Assembly: GCA_031963005.1 (NCBI GenBank) | Contig: JASSUL010000015.1 | Span: 1 to 51,211 of the forward strand | Direction: 5' to 3' | Source: JASSUD01 sp031963005 | Lineage (GTDB): Bacteria; Pseudomonadota; Gammaproteobacteria; Burkholderiales; Burkholderiaceae | Length of the DNA stretch: 51,211 bases | Shown here: in pieces, positions 16,208 through 25,545 of the stretch | Numbering within the stretch: position 1 is the stretch's first letter | Layout: every line of letters begins with the position of its first letter | Made by a program: the position numbers and the translations under genes | Notes under the pieces: generated by a model | Databases searched by the model: none | Seen by the model: only the letters and a program-made list of their open reading frames with translations | Told to the model about the DNA's origin: nothing

Positions 16208-16702
16208 TTAATGCGTAACGCGCGTAACCCCATCGCTAGTGAGCAAACGCACACGCTCTCCTGCACGGAAAATCTCCTGAGGAGTCACTTCCTGCGTAAT
16301 CGCCCGTAAGCTGCCGTTATCTAAGCGTACGGTAATTTCGACGCCATCTTTGGTATCCATACGCTGTTCAACCGCATTGCCGGCCAATGCGCCGGCGATT
16401 CCACCGCCTATTCCGGTAAGCAGAGAGCCGCGTCCACCACCTATGGCACTGCCGGCTACTGCACCTGCGAGGCCACCACCAATCGAACCAAAGCCCGAAG
16501 GTTGCCCTTGATTGCGCTGAATTTTGACGGGACGCGTACTTTCGACAACGCCAAAGCGAATATGGGCTTCCCGTTGGGCTTGTCTGCCCGTATACATATC
16601 TGCTGAACTACTTTGATATGCGCAGCCTTGCACATTAACCAATGTGGCACAGGCAAGCAGGGCAGGAACGATGCGTGCAAGTCGAGAGGTAAAAGGGCGC
16701 AT
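16208..16702 (-). CDS. Glycine-zipper outer-membrane lipoprotein (SlyB/Pcp, 17-kDa antigen-like)
   Basis: 164 residues from the ATG at 16702; an in-frame upstream start at 16750 would disrupt the signal peptide. The N-terminus is a basic stretch, a hydrophobic segment and a lipobox VQGC with Cys27, so the mature protein would be lipidated. Gly-rich segments (about 73-110, GGGLAGAVAGSAIGGG and GGGIAGALAGNA) form the 2TM glycine zipper of the SlyB/Pcp/Rickettsia 17-kDa family. A small beta-rich C-terminus follows. The role is envelope integrity; it needs the Lol pathway, part of which (lolC, lolD) is in this window. Same strand as the PfkB kinase but separated from it by a terminator. Confidence 0.85.
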   Translation of the reverse strand: MRPFTSRLARIVPALLACATLVNVQGCAYQSSSADMYTGRQAQREAHIRFGVVESTRPVKIQRNQGQPSGFGSIGGGLAGAVAGSAIGGGRGSLLTGIGGGIAGALAGNAVEQRMDTKDGVEITVRLDNGSLRAITQEVTPQEIFRAGERVRLLTSDGVTRVTH

Positions 16703-16800
16703 AATATTTCCGAGAGAAATGGAGTCAAATGAATAACTGAAGTTACGCAAATTGTAGAAAAGCGAGTTATAGATCCGTAGAGCGCAAAGATAAAAAGTAG

Positions 16801-16848
16801 GTGGTCATCATGTTGAGGTTCCTTCGTCACCACCAACATGATGACCAC
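16801..16848 (-). terminator. 15-bp perfect stem terminator after the PfkB gene
   Basis: Arms 16801-16815 and 16834-16848 are exact complements with an 18-base loop. On the minus strand a TTTTT run follows three bases after the stem, suiting termination of the kinase gene at 16964. A T-rich stretch also follows on the plus strand, so it may act in both directions. Confidence 0.75.
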
Positions 16849-16963
16849 GGTCTTTTTCAATACCTGCGTAACATCAGTTAATAAAAATAGAGAAGACACG
16901 TTGTGCTACATAGTATGCCGTGCAGTATAGAAAAAGCAAAGCCAACCGCGTGTGTTCAAAAAC

Positions 16964-17899
16964 CTAAAAAGCATATCCGAAGTGCTGCTGAAAATGAGTG
17001 CGGATATCTGCTGGATTACGAGGATACTGTTGGGGTCCTGAATAGGCAATTTTTAACGCTCCCATCAAATTGGCGAGCCGCCCTGTCGTGTTCCAATCTA
17101 ATTGATGCGTAATGCCATAGATTAATCCTGCGCGAAATGCGTCTCCGCAGCCGGTGGGATCTACCGGATTTTCAACGGGAATCGCCGGAATAGACAGGCT
17201 TTGACCGTCATGATGAATCACCACGCCAGCCTCTCCCTGCGTCACCACTAAGGCTTTTACACGGTCTGCAATTTGCGCTATGGACCATCCGGTTTTATGG
17301 CTGAGTAACTCGGATTCGTAATGATTAACCGCAATATAGTCAGCCCGCTCTATCATTTGGTGCAAAGCCGCCGCTTCGAAAAGGGGCAGCTGCTGTCCTG
17401 GGTCGAATAAAAAGGGAATACCCGCTTGCGCAAATTGCTCGGCATGCTCTTGCATACCCTGTAGACCATCCGGCGCGATGACGCCTAAGGTGATAGGCTG
17501 TATGCTATCAATGCGTCCCAGATGCGCATGCGACATAGCGCCTGGATGAAAGGCCGTGATTTGATTATGGTCGAGGTCGGTCATAATCATCGCTTGGGCG
17601 CAATGCATATCAGGTAATACCCGGACGTCTTCAGCGTTCAGTCCTAGCATAGTAAAACGATCTAGGTAAGGCTGCGCATCGAGCGCGCCTAATACGCCCA
17701 TAATACGAGGCTGCTCTCCCAGCGCCGTTAAGCCATAAGCGATATTCGCGGCACAGCCCCCGAATTCTCGCTGTAATGTAGGGACTAAAAAACACAGATT
17801 CAGTGTCGATAAATGCCCGGGCAAAATATGCTCATGAAAGCGCCCTTCAAAGAGCATAACGTGATCGTAGGCTAGAGAGCCGCAAATAAGGGTAGTCAA
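16964..17899 (-). CDS. PfkB-family carbohydrate/nucleoside kinase
   Basis: 311 residues. The N-terminal glycine motif FGGCAANIA (46-54) and the C-terminal PfkB signature DPTGCGDAF (247-255, catalytic Asp253) are intact. Burkholderia relatives have a close family member of this length annotated as carbohydrate kinase or adenosine kinase-like, next to a glycine-zipper lipoprotein gene as here. The substrate cannot be read from the sequence: adenosine, ribose and fructose types share these motifs. It is divergent from the KDPG-aldolase-like gene, with about 280 bases between them. Confidence 0.85.
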   Translation of the reverse strand: MTTLICGSLAYDHVMLFEGRFHEHILPGHLSTLNLCFLVPTLQREFGGCAANIAYGLTALGEQPRIMGVLGALDAQPYLDRFTMLGLNAEDVRVLPDMHCAQAMIMTDLDHNQITAFHPGAMSHAHLGRIDSIQPITLGVIAPDGLQGMQEHAEQFAQAGIPFLFDPGQQLPLFEAAALHQMIERADYIAVNHYESELLSHKTGWSIAQIADRVKALVVTQGEAGVVIHHDGQSLSIPAIPVENPVDPTGCGDAFRAGLIYGITHQLDWNTTGRLANLMGALKIAYSGPQQYPRNPADIRTHFQQHFGYAF

Positions 17900-18178
17900 G
17901 GGAATGCCTTATGGTTCTAGGAAAAGGGTCTATTTAAATTAAAGGGGCGGGCCCATAAAAGCGGGACGCCTCTGCATAAAATATAAAAATGAACAGCCAG
18001 AGTACGGTTAATATGAAGCCGAGTTCGCCATAAAGCTAGGCATTTTATGGAGATGCAAGTCGGTTTTATAGTGATAAATAGCTATTTTATTTATCTTTTA
18101 CCTGGAGTTACCGTATTTCCTTATCTCGTTTTTTATATTTACTATGCGGCTACGATCTTGTACTTTGGAGAAGTAAGT

Positions 18179-18859
18179 ATGAAAACTATTGACGCTATCA
18201 TGGATGGTGTTCCTGTGATTCCCGTGCTCACTTTCGAGGATGTGGCTACTGGGGAAGCCGTATGTCGTGCGCTGTACGACGGAGGAATGAGGGTATTTGA
18301 AATCGTCCTGACCACGCCAGCCAGTGTGCAATTAATAGAGCGTGTACAGCATATTGCGCCAGATATTCAAGTCGGCATCGGCAGGGTCATGCGCGCCGCT
18401 CAAATAGAGGCGGGTAAAAAAGCGGGGGCTAAGTTTGCCTCATCGCTAGGGTTTACGCCCAGCATATTTAAAGCTGCACTAGATAATGATCTGCCTCTAT
18501 TACCCAGTGTCATGACGCCTTCAGAGATGATGGTGGCGTTAGAGGCAGGCCATCATATTATGAAGTTTTTTACCGCGTCCGATAGTGCGGGACTGGCTAC
18601 TCTGCACCTTTTACAGGAATCCTTCCCGATGTTGAAATTTTTTCCCGCAGGCGCTATTACGGCACAAGCCGCACCGCATTTTTTAGCATTACCCAATGTT
18701 ATGGGGGTAATGGGATCCTGGTTTGCGCCTAAAGCACTCGTTGCCGATAAAAACTGGGAAGAGATTACGCATTCGGCCCGGCAGGCTTGTGAGTTAGGAC
18801 ACCATCATCCGTCTGTCTATTGCCCCTATACGGCAGCTTCTGCCTATGAGCAAGCCTAA
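18179..18859 (+). CDS. KDPG/KHG aldolase-like protein with altered active-site motifs
   Basis: 226 residues from the ATG at 18179, the family size; an upstream in-frame start at 18047 adds a hydrophobic stretch unlike the family. The overall match to Eda is clear: Glu41 (FEI) and the Schiff-base Lys129 (MKFF) are kept. Several otherwise conserved positions differ: the active-site Arg of EVTLRT is Thr45 (EIVLTT), GAGTV is GIGRV (Arg69), FFPAE is FFTAS (132-134) and the PTGG phosphate loop is PAGA. Either the substrate has changed or the enzyme is decaying. The frame is intact, which favours a retained function. I give no gene symbol because activity as Eda is doubtful. Confidence 0.75.
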   Translation: MKTIDAIMDGVPVIPVLTFEDVATGEAVCRALYDGGMRVFEIVLTTPASVQLIERVQHIAPDIQVGIGRVMRAAQIEAGKKAGAKFASSLGFTPSIFKAALDNDLPLLPSVMTPSEMMVALEAGHHIMKFFTASDSAGLATLHLLQESFPMLKFFPAGAITAQAAPHFLALPNVMGVMGSWFAPKALVADKNWEEITHSARQACELGHHHPSVYCPYTAASAYEQA

Positions 18860-18948
18860 ATCCTATTGATTTGGCAAATGGCCTCTCTATTGAGAGAGTG
18901 TGTCGGTACAATCCAGGCTACTATTTCAATTTCGTAGAGAGTCTAATA

Positions 18949-19569
18949 ATGCGCCTGAATATTCATGGGTCTTCACCAGATATTCCATTAAAAAGTATGG
19001 GGCTAGGCCAAAAAGCATCCTCTGCGCCAGTGCACGGTGGAAAGGAAGATTCACCTGCAGCAAATGCCGAAGAGCCCGCCGGTGATGCAAGTCTTTACGA
19101 GTCTTTTCCGCCCTTTGTTTCCTCTTCTACAAACTATACAGCATGCTTTTTTACCGCTTTTCAAGCGGTAAAAAGCGCTGTTTTAGTGGCTTTAAATCAG
19201 ATCTATAAAGCAGCCCTTAAAAAGGAGGCTGCAGAACAAGATACAGTTCCATCCAGTCCAGTTACTGTGCCATCGAGTCCAGTGCAACAGAAACTGGCGG
19301 ATATTTTAAGCAAGGCGCAGTATGAAAAAAGAGGCCCTCTAAATGGGTATCTGCTTTTGAATAAGCTTTCTACTACGCCATCACGTATTCGAGCCACTAT
19401 CATTTGGGGCAGTCAGCAAATAAAAGCCGCGCTGAAATATCGGTGTCATAAAAATAACACGGCGTTTGCCATCAAAAAGAAGAGTGAATGGGCTTCTAGC
19501 GCATCCCCAAAAACCGATAGAGCCGTTAAAATCCCCAACAGCGAGTGCCGTTACCGTCGCTTACGCTAA
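18949..19569 (+). CDS. Effector-like hypothetical protein
   Basis: Not recognised. 206 residues from the ATG at 18949; the upstream TTG at 18871 lacks support. Ser/Pro/Gly-rich N-terminus; a hydrophobic helical stretch near 65-100 (ACFFTAFQAVKSAVLVALNQ); a duplicated VPSSPVTVPSSPV linker near 105-117; a second helical region; a strongly basic C-terminus ending CRYRRLR. The pairing of disordered linkers with short amphipathic helices recalls the protein at 15035-15784 and the C-termini of the solenoid proteins at 34.5-45.8 kb, but no specific homology is claimed. Confidence 0.55.
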   Translation: MRLNIHGSSPDIPLKSMGLGQKASSAPVHGGKEDSPAANAEEPAGDASLYESFPPFVSSSTNYTACFFTAFQAVKSAVLVALNQIYKAALKKEAAEQDTVPSSPVTVPSSPVQQKLADILSKAQYEKRGPLNGYLLLNKLSTTPSRIRATIIWGSQQIKAALKYRCHKNNTAFAIKKKSEWASSASPKTDRAVKIPNSECRYRRLR

Positions 19570-19633
19570 TTTTACTTGGGATGTCTTTTTCATAGCTTTT
19601 TAATCATCGCTTGCTTGCAAGCAGCCCTATTTC

Positions 19634-19655
19634 CCGCATGTGCGGCTATTTTTTA
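19634..19655 (+). terminator. Short intrinsic terminator before ilvD
   Basis: CCGC/GCGG stem around ATGT followed by CTATTTTTTA, 65 bases after the preceding stop and about 20 bases before the ilvD start. The stem is short. Its closeness to ilvD leaves open an attenuator-like role. Confidence 0.55.
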
Positions 19656-19675
19656 TTTGAAAGAAAGGTTTTGTT

Positions 19676-21427
19676 ATGTCTGATAGCACGCCGCCGTGCT
19701 CCTCTAGCGCTGTTTTTCCTGCAGTTGTTCCTTTACATGCCATGAATCGGCGTTCTCGCAATATTACGCAAGGTGTAGCACGCGCACCGAACCGCGCCAT
19801 GTATTACGCGCTAGGCTATCAAAAAGAGGATTTTACCAAGCCTATGATCGGTGTGGCGAATGCCCACTCGACGATCACCCCGTGCAATGCCGGTTTACAA
19901 CGTTTAGCCGATGCAGCGGTGGAAGCCTTGCGAGCATCAGGGGCAAATCCTCAAGTTTTTGGCACACCGACGATTTCTGATGGCATGTCGATGGGCACAG
20001 AGGGGATGAAGTACTCCCTCGTATCCCGTGAAGTGATTGCAGACTGTATCGAGGTCGCTGTACAGGGCCAATGGATGGATGGCATCGTCGTGATCGGCGG
20101 TTGTGACAAAAATATGCCAGGAGGCATGATTGCCCTGGCGCGAGCCAATGCACCAGGGATTTATGTCTATGGCGGCACGATTAAACCTGGGCACTGGAAA
20201 GGCAAAGATCTGACCATTGTCTCTTCTTTTGAAGCCGTCGGCGAATTTGCGGCTGGACGCATGAGCCAGGAAGATTTTGAAGGTATTGAGCGTAATGCTT
20301 GCCCTACAACGGGGTCGTGTGGGGGAATGTATACCGCCAATACGATGAGTGCTTCGTTTGAAGCCTTGGGGATGTCCTTATTAGGTTCTTCGACCATGGC
20401 CAACGTCGATGCGGAAATCGTCGATTCGACGGCAGCCGCTGCCCGTGTGCTTGTGCATGCGGTGGAGTTGGATTTAAAACCCCGCGATATCATTACCCGC
20501 AAATCCATTGAAAATGCGGTCGCTGTGATTATGGCCGTGGGCGGTTCGACCAATGCAGTGCTGCATTACTTAGCCATCGCCCATGCCGCGCAAGTGGAGT
20601 GGTCTCTCGACGATTTTGAGCGCGTACGCCAGCGTACTCCTGTGATCTGCGACCTCAAACCCTCTGGAAAATATGTGGCAACGGATCTGCACCGTGCTGG
20701 AGGTATTCCGCGCGTCATGCAAATACTGCTTGAAGCGGGTTTACTGCATGGCGACTGCATGACCATTACCGGGAAAACATTGGCGGAAGAGTTAGCTGCG
20801 TATACGCAACTGGATCTCTTTAAAGACAATGCACAGACGCTGCCACCCGTCATTTTCCCCGTCAATCAAGCGTTGTATAAAGAAGGTCACCTTGCGATTT
20901 TAAAAGGGAATTTAGCCCCCAAAGGCGCCGTCGCTAAAATCACCGGCCTGAAAAATCCCGTGATGACCGGCCCTGCGCGCGTATTTAATGATGAGCAAAG
21001 TGCTATGGCGGCGATTTTAGAAGATCGTATTCGGCCTGGCGATGTGCTCGTTCTACGCTACCTAGGCCCGCGTGGCGGCCCAGGGATGCCGGAGATGCTT
21101 GCTCCCACCTCCGCTTTAATTGGTAAAGACCTCGGCGAGTCGGTAGGCTTGATTACTGATGGCCGTTTTTCAGGCGGAACTTGGGGTTTAGTCGTTGGAC
21201 ATGTCAGCCCTGAAGCTTTTGTCGGAGGACCTATTGCGCTGGTAGAAGAGGGGGATTTAATTACCCTTGATGCCCATCAACGTATTTTGCATCTGCAAGT
21301 GGACAATGCCGAACTCGATCGCCGTGCCGAAGCATGGGAGCCACCAGAACCGCGCTATACCCGTGGCGTGCTAGCCAAATATGCCGCGCTGGCATTGCCA
21401 GCCGATCAAGGCGCAATCACAGGGTGA
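19676..21427 (+). CDS. ilvD: Dihydroxy-acid dehydratase
   Basis: 583 residues, slightly longer than usual because of a 20-residue N-terminal extension. Cluster-binding cysteines are Cys70 (ITPCNAG), Cys143 (GGCDKNMPGG) and Cys215 (TTGSCGGMYTANTM). The C-terminal GRFSGGTWG segment is intact. It dehydrates the 2,3-dihydroxy precursors of valine and isoleucine. No other ilv gene is in the window. trmL starts 6 bases after the stop, so the two are almost certainly co-transcribed. Confidence 0.95.
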   Translation: MSDSTPPCSSSAVFPAVVPLHAMNRRSRNITQGVARAPNRAMYYALGYQKEDFTKPMIGVANAHSTITPCNAGLQRLADAAVEALRASGANPQVFGTPTISDGMSMGTEGMKYSLVSREVIADCIEVAVQGQWMDGIVVIGGCDKNMPGGMIALARANAPGIYVYGGTIKPGHWKGKDLTIVSSFEAVGEFAAGRMSQEDFEGIERNACPTTGSCGGMYTANTMSASFEALGMSLLGSSTMANVDAEIVDSTAAAARVLVHAVELDLKPRDIITRKSIENAVAVIMAVGGSTNAVLHYLAIAHAAQVEWSLDDFERVRQRTPVICDLKPSGKYVATDLHRAGGIPRVMQILLEAGLLHGDCMTITGKTLAEELAAYTQLDLFKDNAQTLPPVIFPVNQALYKEGHLAILKGNLAPKGAVAKITGLKNPVMTGPARVFNDEQSAMAAILEDRIRPGDVLVLRYLGPRGGPGMPEMLAPTSALIGKDLGESVGLITDGRFSGGTWGLVVGHVSPEAFVGGPIALVEEGDLITLDAHQRILHLQVDNAELDRRAEAWEPPEPRYTRGVLAKYAALALPADQGAITG

Positions 21428-21433
21428 GGATGT

Positions 21434-21904
21434 ATGTTCAATGTCGTGCTTTTTGAACCCGAAATTGCGCCTAATACCGGGAATATCATTCGCTTATGCG
21501 CAAATACCGGCGCGCATCTGCACCTCATTGAGCCCTTAGGTTTCCCGCTGGACGATGCCAAGATGCGTCGAGCGGGGCTCGATTACCATGAATATGCAAA
21601 CCGACGCGTCCATGCGCATTGGCAGGCTTTTTTAGAACAGGAAAAGCCGGATCTTTCCCGACTTTTTGCATTCACCACACGAGGAAGCGCACCGTTTTAC
21701 AAGGCGGTGTTTCAAGCCGGAGATTGGTTTGTTTTTGGTCCAGAAACCCGCGGCCTTCCCGAAACCCTCCTCACTCAATTGGCTAGTACACAGCGCCTAC
21801 GTTTGCCTATGCAACCCAATAGCCGCAGCCTGAATCTTGCCAATGCGGCCGCCGTGGTGATTTTTGAGGCTTGGCGACAGCAAGGTTTCTTGGGGGGAGT
21901 GTGA
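21434..21904 (+). CDS. trmL: tRNA (cytidine/uridine-34 2'-O)-methyltransferase TrmL
   Basis: 156 residues, the family length of this minimal SPOUT enzyme. NTGNIIRLC at 14-22, FGPETRGLP at 101-109 and NSRSLNL at 129-135 form the trefoil-knot SAM site. It methylates the wobble ribose of tRNA-Leu isoacceptors. In Burkholderia relatives trmL lies beside gpsA; here the F-box/ankyrin gene sits between them, which suggests a later insertion. Confidence 0.93.
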   Translation: MFNVVLFEPEIAPNTGNIIRLCANTGAHLHLIEPLGFPLDDAKMRRAGLDYHEYANRRVHAHWQAFLEQEKPDLSRLFAFTTRGSAPFYKAVFQAGDWFVFGPETRGLPETLLTQLASTQRLRLPMQPNSRSLNLANAAAVVIFEAWRQQGFLGGV

Positions 21905-21913
21905 AGGGGATCT

Positions 21914-24352
21914 CTATGCAGAATGCTCTTGATGCTTCGCGTTTTTTTCAGCCTCTTCTAATGCCTTGATGACCTTAGAGCTTGCATATTTTTCACGCGC
22001 CCGCTGCAATGGGGTTTTGCGTTTTGCATTGAATAGGAAGGGATTAGCGCCCTTATTGAGTAAGGCGGTGAGGATGTCTACGTCATTGAGAGCAAGATGC
22101 AAAGCGCTATCGCCAAAAACATCCAGCGCATTAATATCGGTAATATGCTCTAGCACCATTTCAACGATCTCTACCCCGCGTCCTTCATGCAAGACAGCAT
22201 GAAGGACGTTATCAAAACGATAAATGGAATTATATTTCAGATCTTCGTAGCCCGTTTCCATGTCTCGCAAGTAATCAATATGACCTCTCTCCTCTTTTTC
22301 TAATGCCCTTTGCTGTTCTACTACTATGCCTTTTGTTGAGGGAGCTTCTCTGCGTAGGTTGGGGTTGGCTTCTGCCGCCAGTAAAATCTTAAAAACCTCC
22401 GAGTTCGCTTGCGCTTGCGCAGCGCGATGCAATAAGGTGTAGCCTTTTTTATCTCGATGTTGAATAAGCTGAGGGGCCGTTTGGCGCATTCTTGCAATGA
22501 GGAGTTCTATTATTTTTGCAGAACCGCTTGCTTTAATTACGCGACGCACGGTTTTATATAAAAACTTGGGATTTAGCGTAGTTCGGGTCTCTGTGCCAAG
22601 TAAGATTTGAACGATGTCAAGGTACCCGCCTCGCGCAGCAATATCGAGCGCAGCCTCATGCAAACCATTCTGCCAGTCTATGATGAGGTCTTGCTGTAAC
22701 GCCTCCTTCACCCCATGGAAATTCCCTGTTTGTGCATCATTATAGAGTTGTAAGCTGCTATCTTTATCGCGCACGTTCTCTAGTGCGCCATGTGCGCGTA
22801 AAAGGTCAGCAATCTCTACATTATTTTTTGCATTGGCAATATCCAGTGGGGTTTTGCCATTGGTATCCTGTAGATTAGGATTGGCCTTATGATCTAATAA
22901 CAATTGAACCGCGTCTTTCTTATTAAGCTGAGTCGCTGTGTGCAGGAGTGTTCCTTGCCCGATATAAACCCACCACCCAGTGGCGAATAAATGGAAATGA
23001 CAGAAATCGTTACTCCATTCATAATAACGCCTCTTTTTGCTATCGATAAATGCTTTATGGTACAAGCTATGCGCTCGCCAATTGACGTCAATCTTTGGAA
23101 TTAACGGCGCAATCGTTGCGATTTTATTATTTTCGATCGCATCGCGGAGTAATTGATCATACAAAAAAGGGACCCATTCGCTTTCCTCTATCGGTATGGT
23201 GAGTAGTTGCTTAAAGCTGTCGTGATTCTCCTTTTGGATACACCGACATAAGAGATAGATGAATTCGTCTAGCTCTCTCGGATCCGTCAGACTGATGGTG
23301 ATACCCGCTTTTATGAATTGCTCCAGCCAAGATTCGTTGTCTTCCTTTGACAAATTATTTTTCAATTCTTCGAATGAACTGGTTCGTACGCCCATGACTC
23401 CTTGCGCTATCCAAAGTAAGGGATGTGTTTTAGGGCTCCAATCGTCTCGAAGTATCATTTTTCTATGCTGTCTAAAAAACAGACGTTTATTTTCTAGGAT
23501 CTTCTCAATAACTTGTGCCTTATCATAAGACGCTTTCTGACTGGCAAGCACGCGAATGACGCCTCCATGTTCTAGTGCGTCATCAGGAAGGTCGAGGCAA
23601 GCATCTAAGTTGAACTGTTGTTTTTGGATCAACTCTAGAATGTCTGGAAGATTTTCGCGAAAAAATGCCCATTGCTTCGGAGTGAGTAGATAGGTAGACG
23701 CATCTGGACGTTTTGAGGAGATTGCGCAGCCAATATCGATAATCCATTGCAGAGGGATAGGGATATTGGCTTGTCGAGGAGTGGTCAAGAAAAGCAATAA
23801 CAGAGCGTCATAAAGATGGCCTTGGTATAACCTTCTTGAACGAATGTGATTTACTAATTCATGGAATGGCCTACATAACCGATAATCCGTTAAAATTTTT
23901 TCTTGATCGGTGAAAAAAGGCGGGGATTCTACTATATCTAATACATATTTCACTTTGTCTGAAGCAAAAAATCGATTTATCCCTTGAGGATAAACATCGT
24001 CATCGGTATTTTTTGGGTTGAAATTTTCTAAATGCGTTGTTTGTAAATCGCTATTTTCTAAACCTCTCAGCGTAGTGAGGGAGAACGTTGAACAGAGTGT
24101 TGGATAAATTGCGTCGCGCCAAGTTTGACAAACTAAAGTGTATTGCAATAAATCATTCAGTGAGTGTGTGCATTTGAAAAGTATAAGGAGCAAAATTTCA
24201 ATGGGTAAATCGCAGATAGAAGTGATCTTCGATGGCGGCGGAGTTTCCTGGCAAGCCCTGCCTTGCAAAGCAGGGTTCTCTGTTTTTGGCACCCTAGGAG
24301 ACGAAGGGATTTGCCTGTGTAATCCCACAGCCCCAGCAGAAAATCCATCCAT
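21914..24352 (-). CDS. F-box and ankyrin-repeat protein, putative host-directed effector
   Basis: 812 residues. An F-box-type segment at about 46-85 (CDLPIEILLLILFKC, then VCQTWRDAIYP) follows a Pro-rich N-terminus. The middle 350 residues are helical without a recognised fold. Ankyrin repeats start near 475 (TLLHTATQLNKKDAVQLLLD, then KTPLDIANAKNNVEIADLLRAHG) and continue with gaps to the end (KGYTLLHRAAQAQ; DSALHLALNDVDILTALLNKG; KTPLQRAREKY). F-box proteins recruit substrates to eukaryotic SCF ubiquitin ligases, a process bacteria lack, so action inside a host cell is the natural reading. AAGGAAAGG precedes the ATG. Convergent with trmL, only 9 bases apart. Confidence 0.85.
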   Translation of the reverse strand: MDGFSAGAVGLHRQIPSSPRVPKTENPALQGRACQETPPPSKITSICDLPIEILLLILFKCTHSLNDLLQYTLVCQTWRDAIYPTLCSTFSLTTLRGLENSDLQTTHLENFNPKNTDDDVYPQGINRFFASDKVKYVLDIVESPPFFTDQEKILTDYRLCRPFHELVNHIRSRRLYQGHLYDALLLLFLTTPRQANIPIPLQWIIDIGCAISSKRPDASTYLLTPKQWAFFRENLPDILELIQKQQFNLDACLDLPDDALEHGGVIRVLASQKASYDKAQVIEKILENKRLFFRQHRKMILRDDWSPKTHPLLWIAQGVMGVRTSSFEELKNNLSKEDNESWLEQFIKAGITISLTDPRELDEFIYLLCRCIQKENHDSFKQLLTIPIEESEWVPFLYDQLLRDAIENNKIATIAPLIPKIDVNWRAHSLYHKAFIDSKKRRYYEWSNDFCHFHLFATGWWVYIGQGTLLHTATQLNKKDAVQLLLDHKANPNLQDTNGKTPLDIANAKNNVEIADLLRAHGALENVRDKDSSLQLYNDAQTGNFHGVKEALQQDLIIDWQNGLHEAALDIAARGGYLDIVQILLGTETRTTLNPKFLYKTVRRVIKASGSAKIIELLIARMRQTAPQLIQHRDKKGYTLLHRAAQAQANSEVFKILLAAEANPNLRREAPSTKGIVVEQQRALEKEERGHIDYLRDMETGYEDLKYNSIYRFDNVLHAVLHEGRGVEIVEMVLEHITDINALDVFGDSALHLALNDVDILTALLNKGANPFLFNAKRKTPLQRAREKYASSKVIKALEEAEKNAKHQEHSA

Positions 24353-24510
24353 CTAACCTTTCCTTCTTTCGGTAAACAATAAACTCAATAAAACGAGAAA
24401 AAATAATATCGCTATATTATTGATTTTTTAAGAAATGTCTGCAGGAGAAAACCTGGAGGCGCGAGTATGGGTGCTTTTTGATGGCCATAGAGTTTTTAGG
24501 GGCATACTTT

Positions 24511-25545
24511 TCAATAACCTGCCCGCTCTGCTTTGCCTTCCCGCGCTAAAAGACCTTGTACGATAGCGTGTGGCGCAGCGCCTTCAAATAATACGGCACA
24601 CACGGCCTGTGTAATGGGCATAGCAAGAGAATGCGCTTGTGCTAGCGCAAGCACCGTTTGCGCGCAGCGTACCCCTTCAGCAACATGTCCTAATGATCCT
24701 AGGATGGTTTCTAAACTCAAACCTTCGCCCAGTTTTTGACCCACCGCGCGATTGCGTGAGAGTTCACCCGTCGCAGTCAAGATAAGATCCCCTACACCAC
24801 TTAAACCCATAAACGTTTGGGCATGAGCGCCTAGTGCTGCTCCTAAACGCGCCATTTCTGCTAGCCCACGGGTGAGCAGGGCCGCGCGCGCGTTCATGCC
24901 TAATTTGAGCCCATCGGAGAGTCCTGCTGCGATGGCAAGCACATTTTTAACGGCCCCTCCTACTTCTACTCCTATCACATCTTGCTCGGTATAGATGCGG
25001 ATAGTCCCTTTATGGAAGGCTTCTACGGCGCGTGCACAGCATTGTGCAGATGTGCTAGCAACGGTCAACGCAGCGGGGAGACCCTGAGCGACTTCTCGCG
25101 CAAAACTCGGGCCGGATAAAACGCCATAGCGTATTTTAGTGTCTTTGGAAGCACCGAATATCGAAGCTACGATCTGATGGGGGAGTGCTTGGGTGTCAGC
25201 CTCAAAGCCTTTACATACCCAGATGAAATCCGCAGGCTGATAAGCAGATTGTTGGATAGCCTGGCAAAGCACGCGTAACCCTGCAACGGGTACGGCGGCT
25301 ACGCATAAATGGTCGCCATGGGCCGTATGTTGCAGCGCTTCATGCAATCCATCTTGCAATCCTCCTGCATAGCGTAAATCAGGGCACAGCGCGATGCCAG
25401 GAAGATAAGCAGTGTTTTGCTGGTGTTGCGCCAATTGCTGTGCAAGTTGCGTATCGCGTGCCCAAAGCACGGTCTCGTGATACTGGGCCAAATGATGCGC
25501 CAGGGCCGTACCCCACGCTCCAGCGCCTAGAACGGTGACTTTCAT
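24511..25545 (-). CDS. gpsA: NAD(P)-dependent glycerol-3-phosphate dehydrogenase
   Basis: 344 residues, near the usual length. LGAGAWG (6-12) binds NAD(P); CKGF (111-114) and SGPSFA (144-149) are family signatures; the catalytic Lys200 is in GGAVKN. It makes sn-glycerol-3-phosphate for phospholipid synthesis. Same strand as the upstream-lying small AT-rich region but apparently monocistronic, with 150 bases to the F-box gene downstream. Confidence 0.95.
   Translation of the reverse strand: MKVTVLGAGAWGTALAHHLAQYHETVLWARDTQLAQQLAQHQQNTAYLPGIALCPDLRYAGGLQDGLHEALQHTAHGDHLCVAAVPVAGLRVLCQAIQQSAYQPADFIWVCKGFEADTQALPHQIVASIFGASKDTKIRYGVLSGPSFAREVAQGLPAALTVASTSAQCCARAVEAFHKGTIRIYTEQDVIGVEVGGAVKNVLAIAAGLSDGLKLGMNARAALLTRGLAEMARLGAALGAHAQTFMGLSGVGDLILTATGELSRNRAVGQKLGEGLSLETILGSLGHVAEGVRCAQTVLALAQAHSLAMPITQAVCAVLFEGAAPHAIVQGLLAREGKAERAGY

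Noticed and set aside
18047..18178. An N-terminal membrane extension of the aldolase-like protein.
   Set aside because: The stretch has no family counterpart; the ATG at 18179 gives the usual length and is preceded by a GGAGAAG ribosome-binding site.
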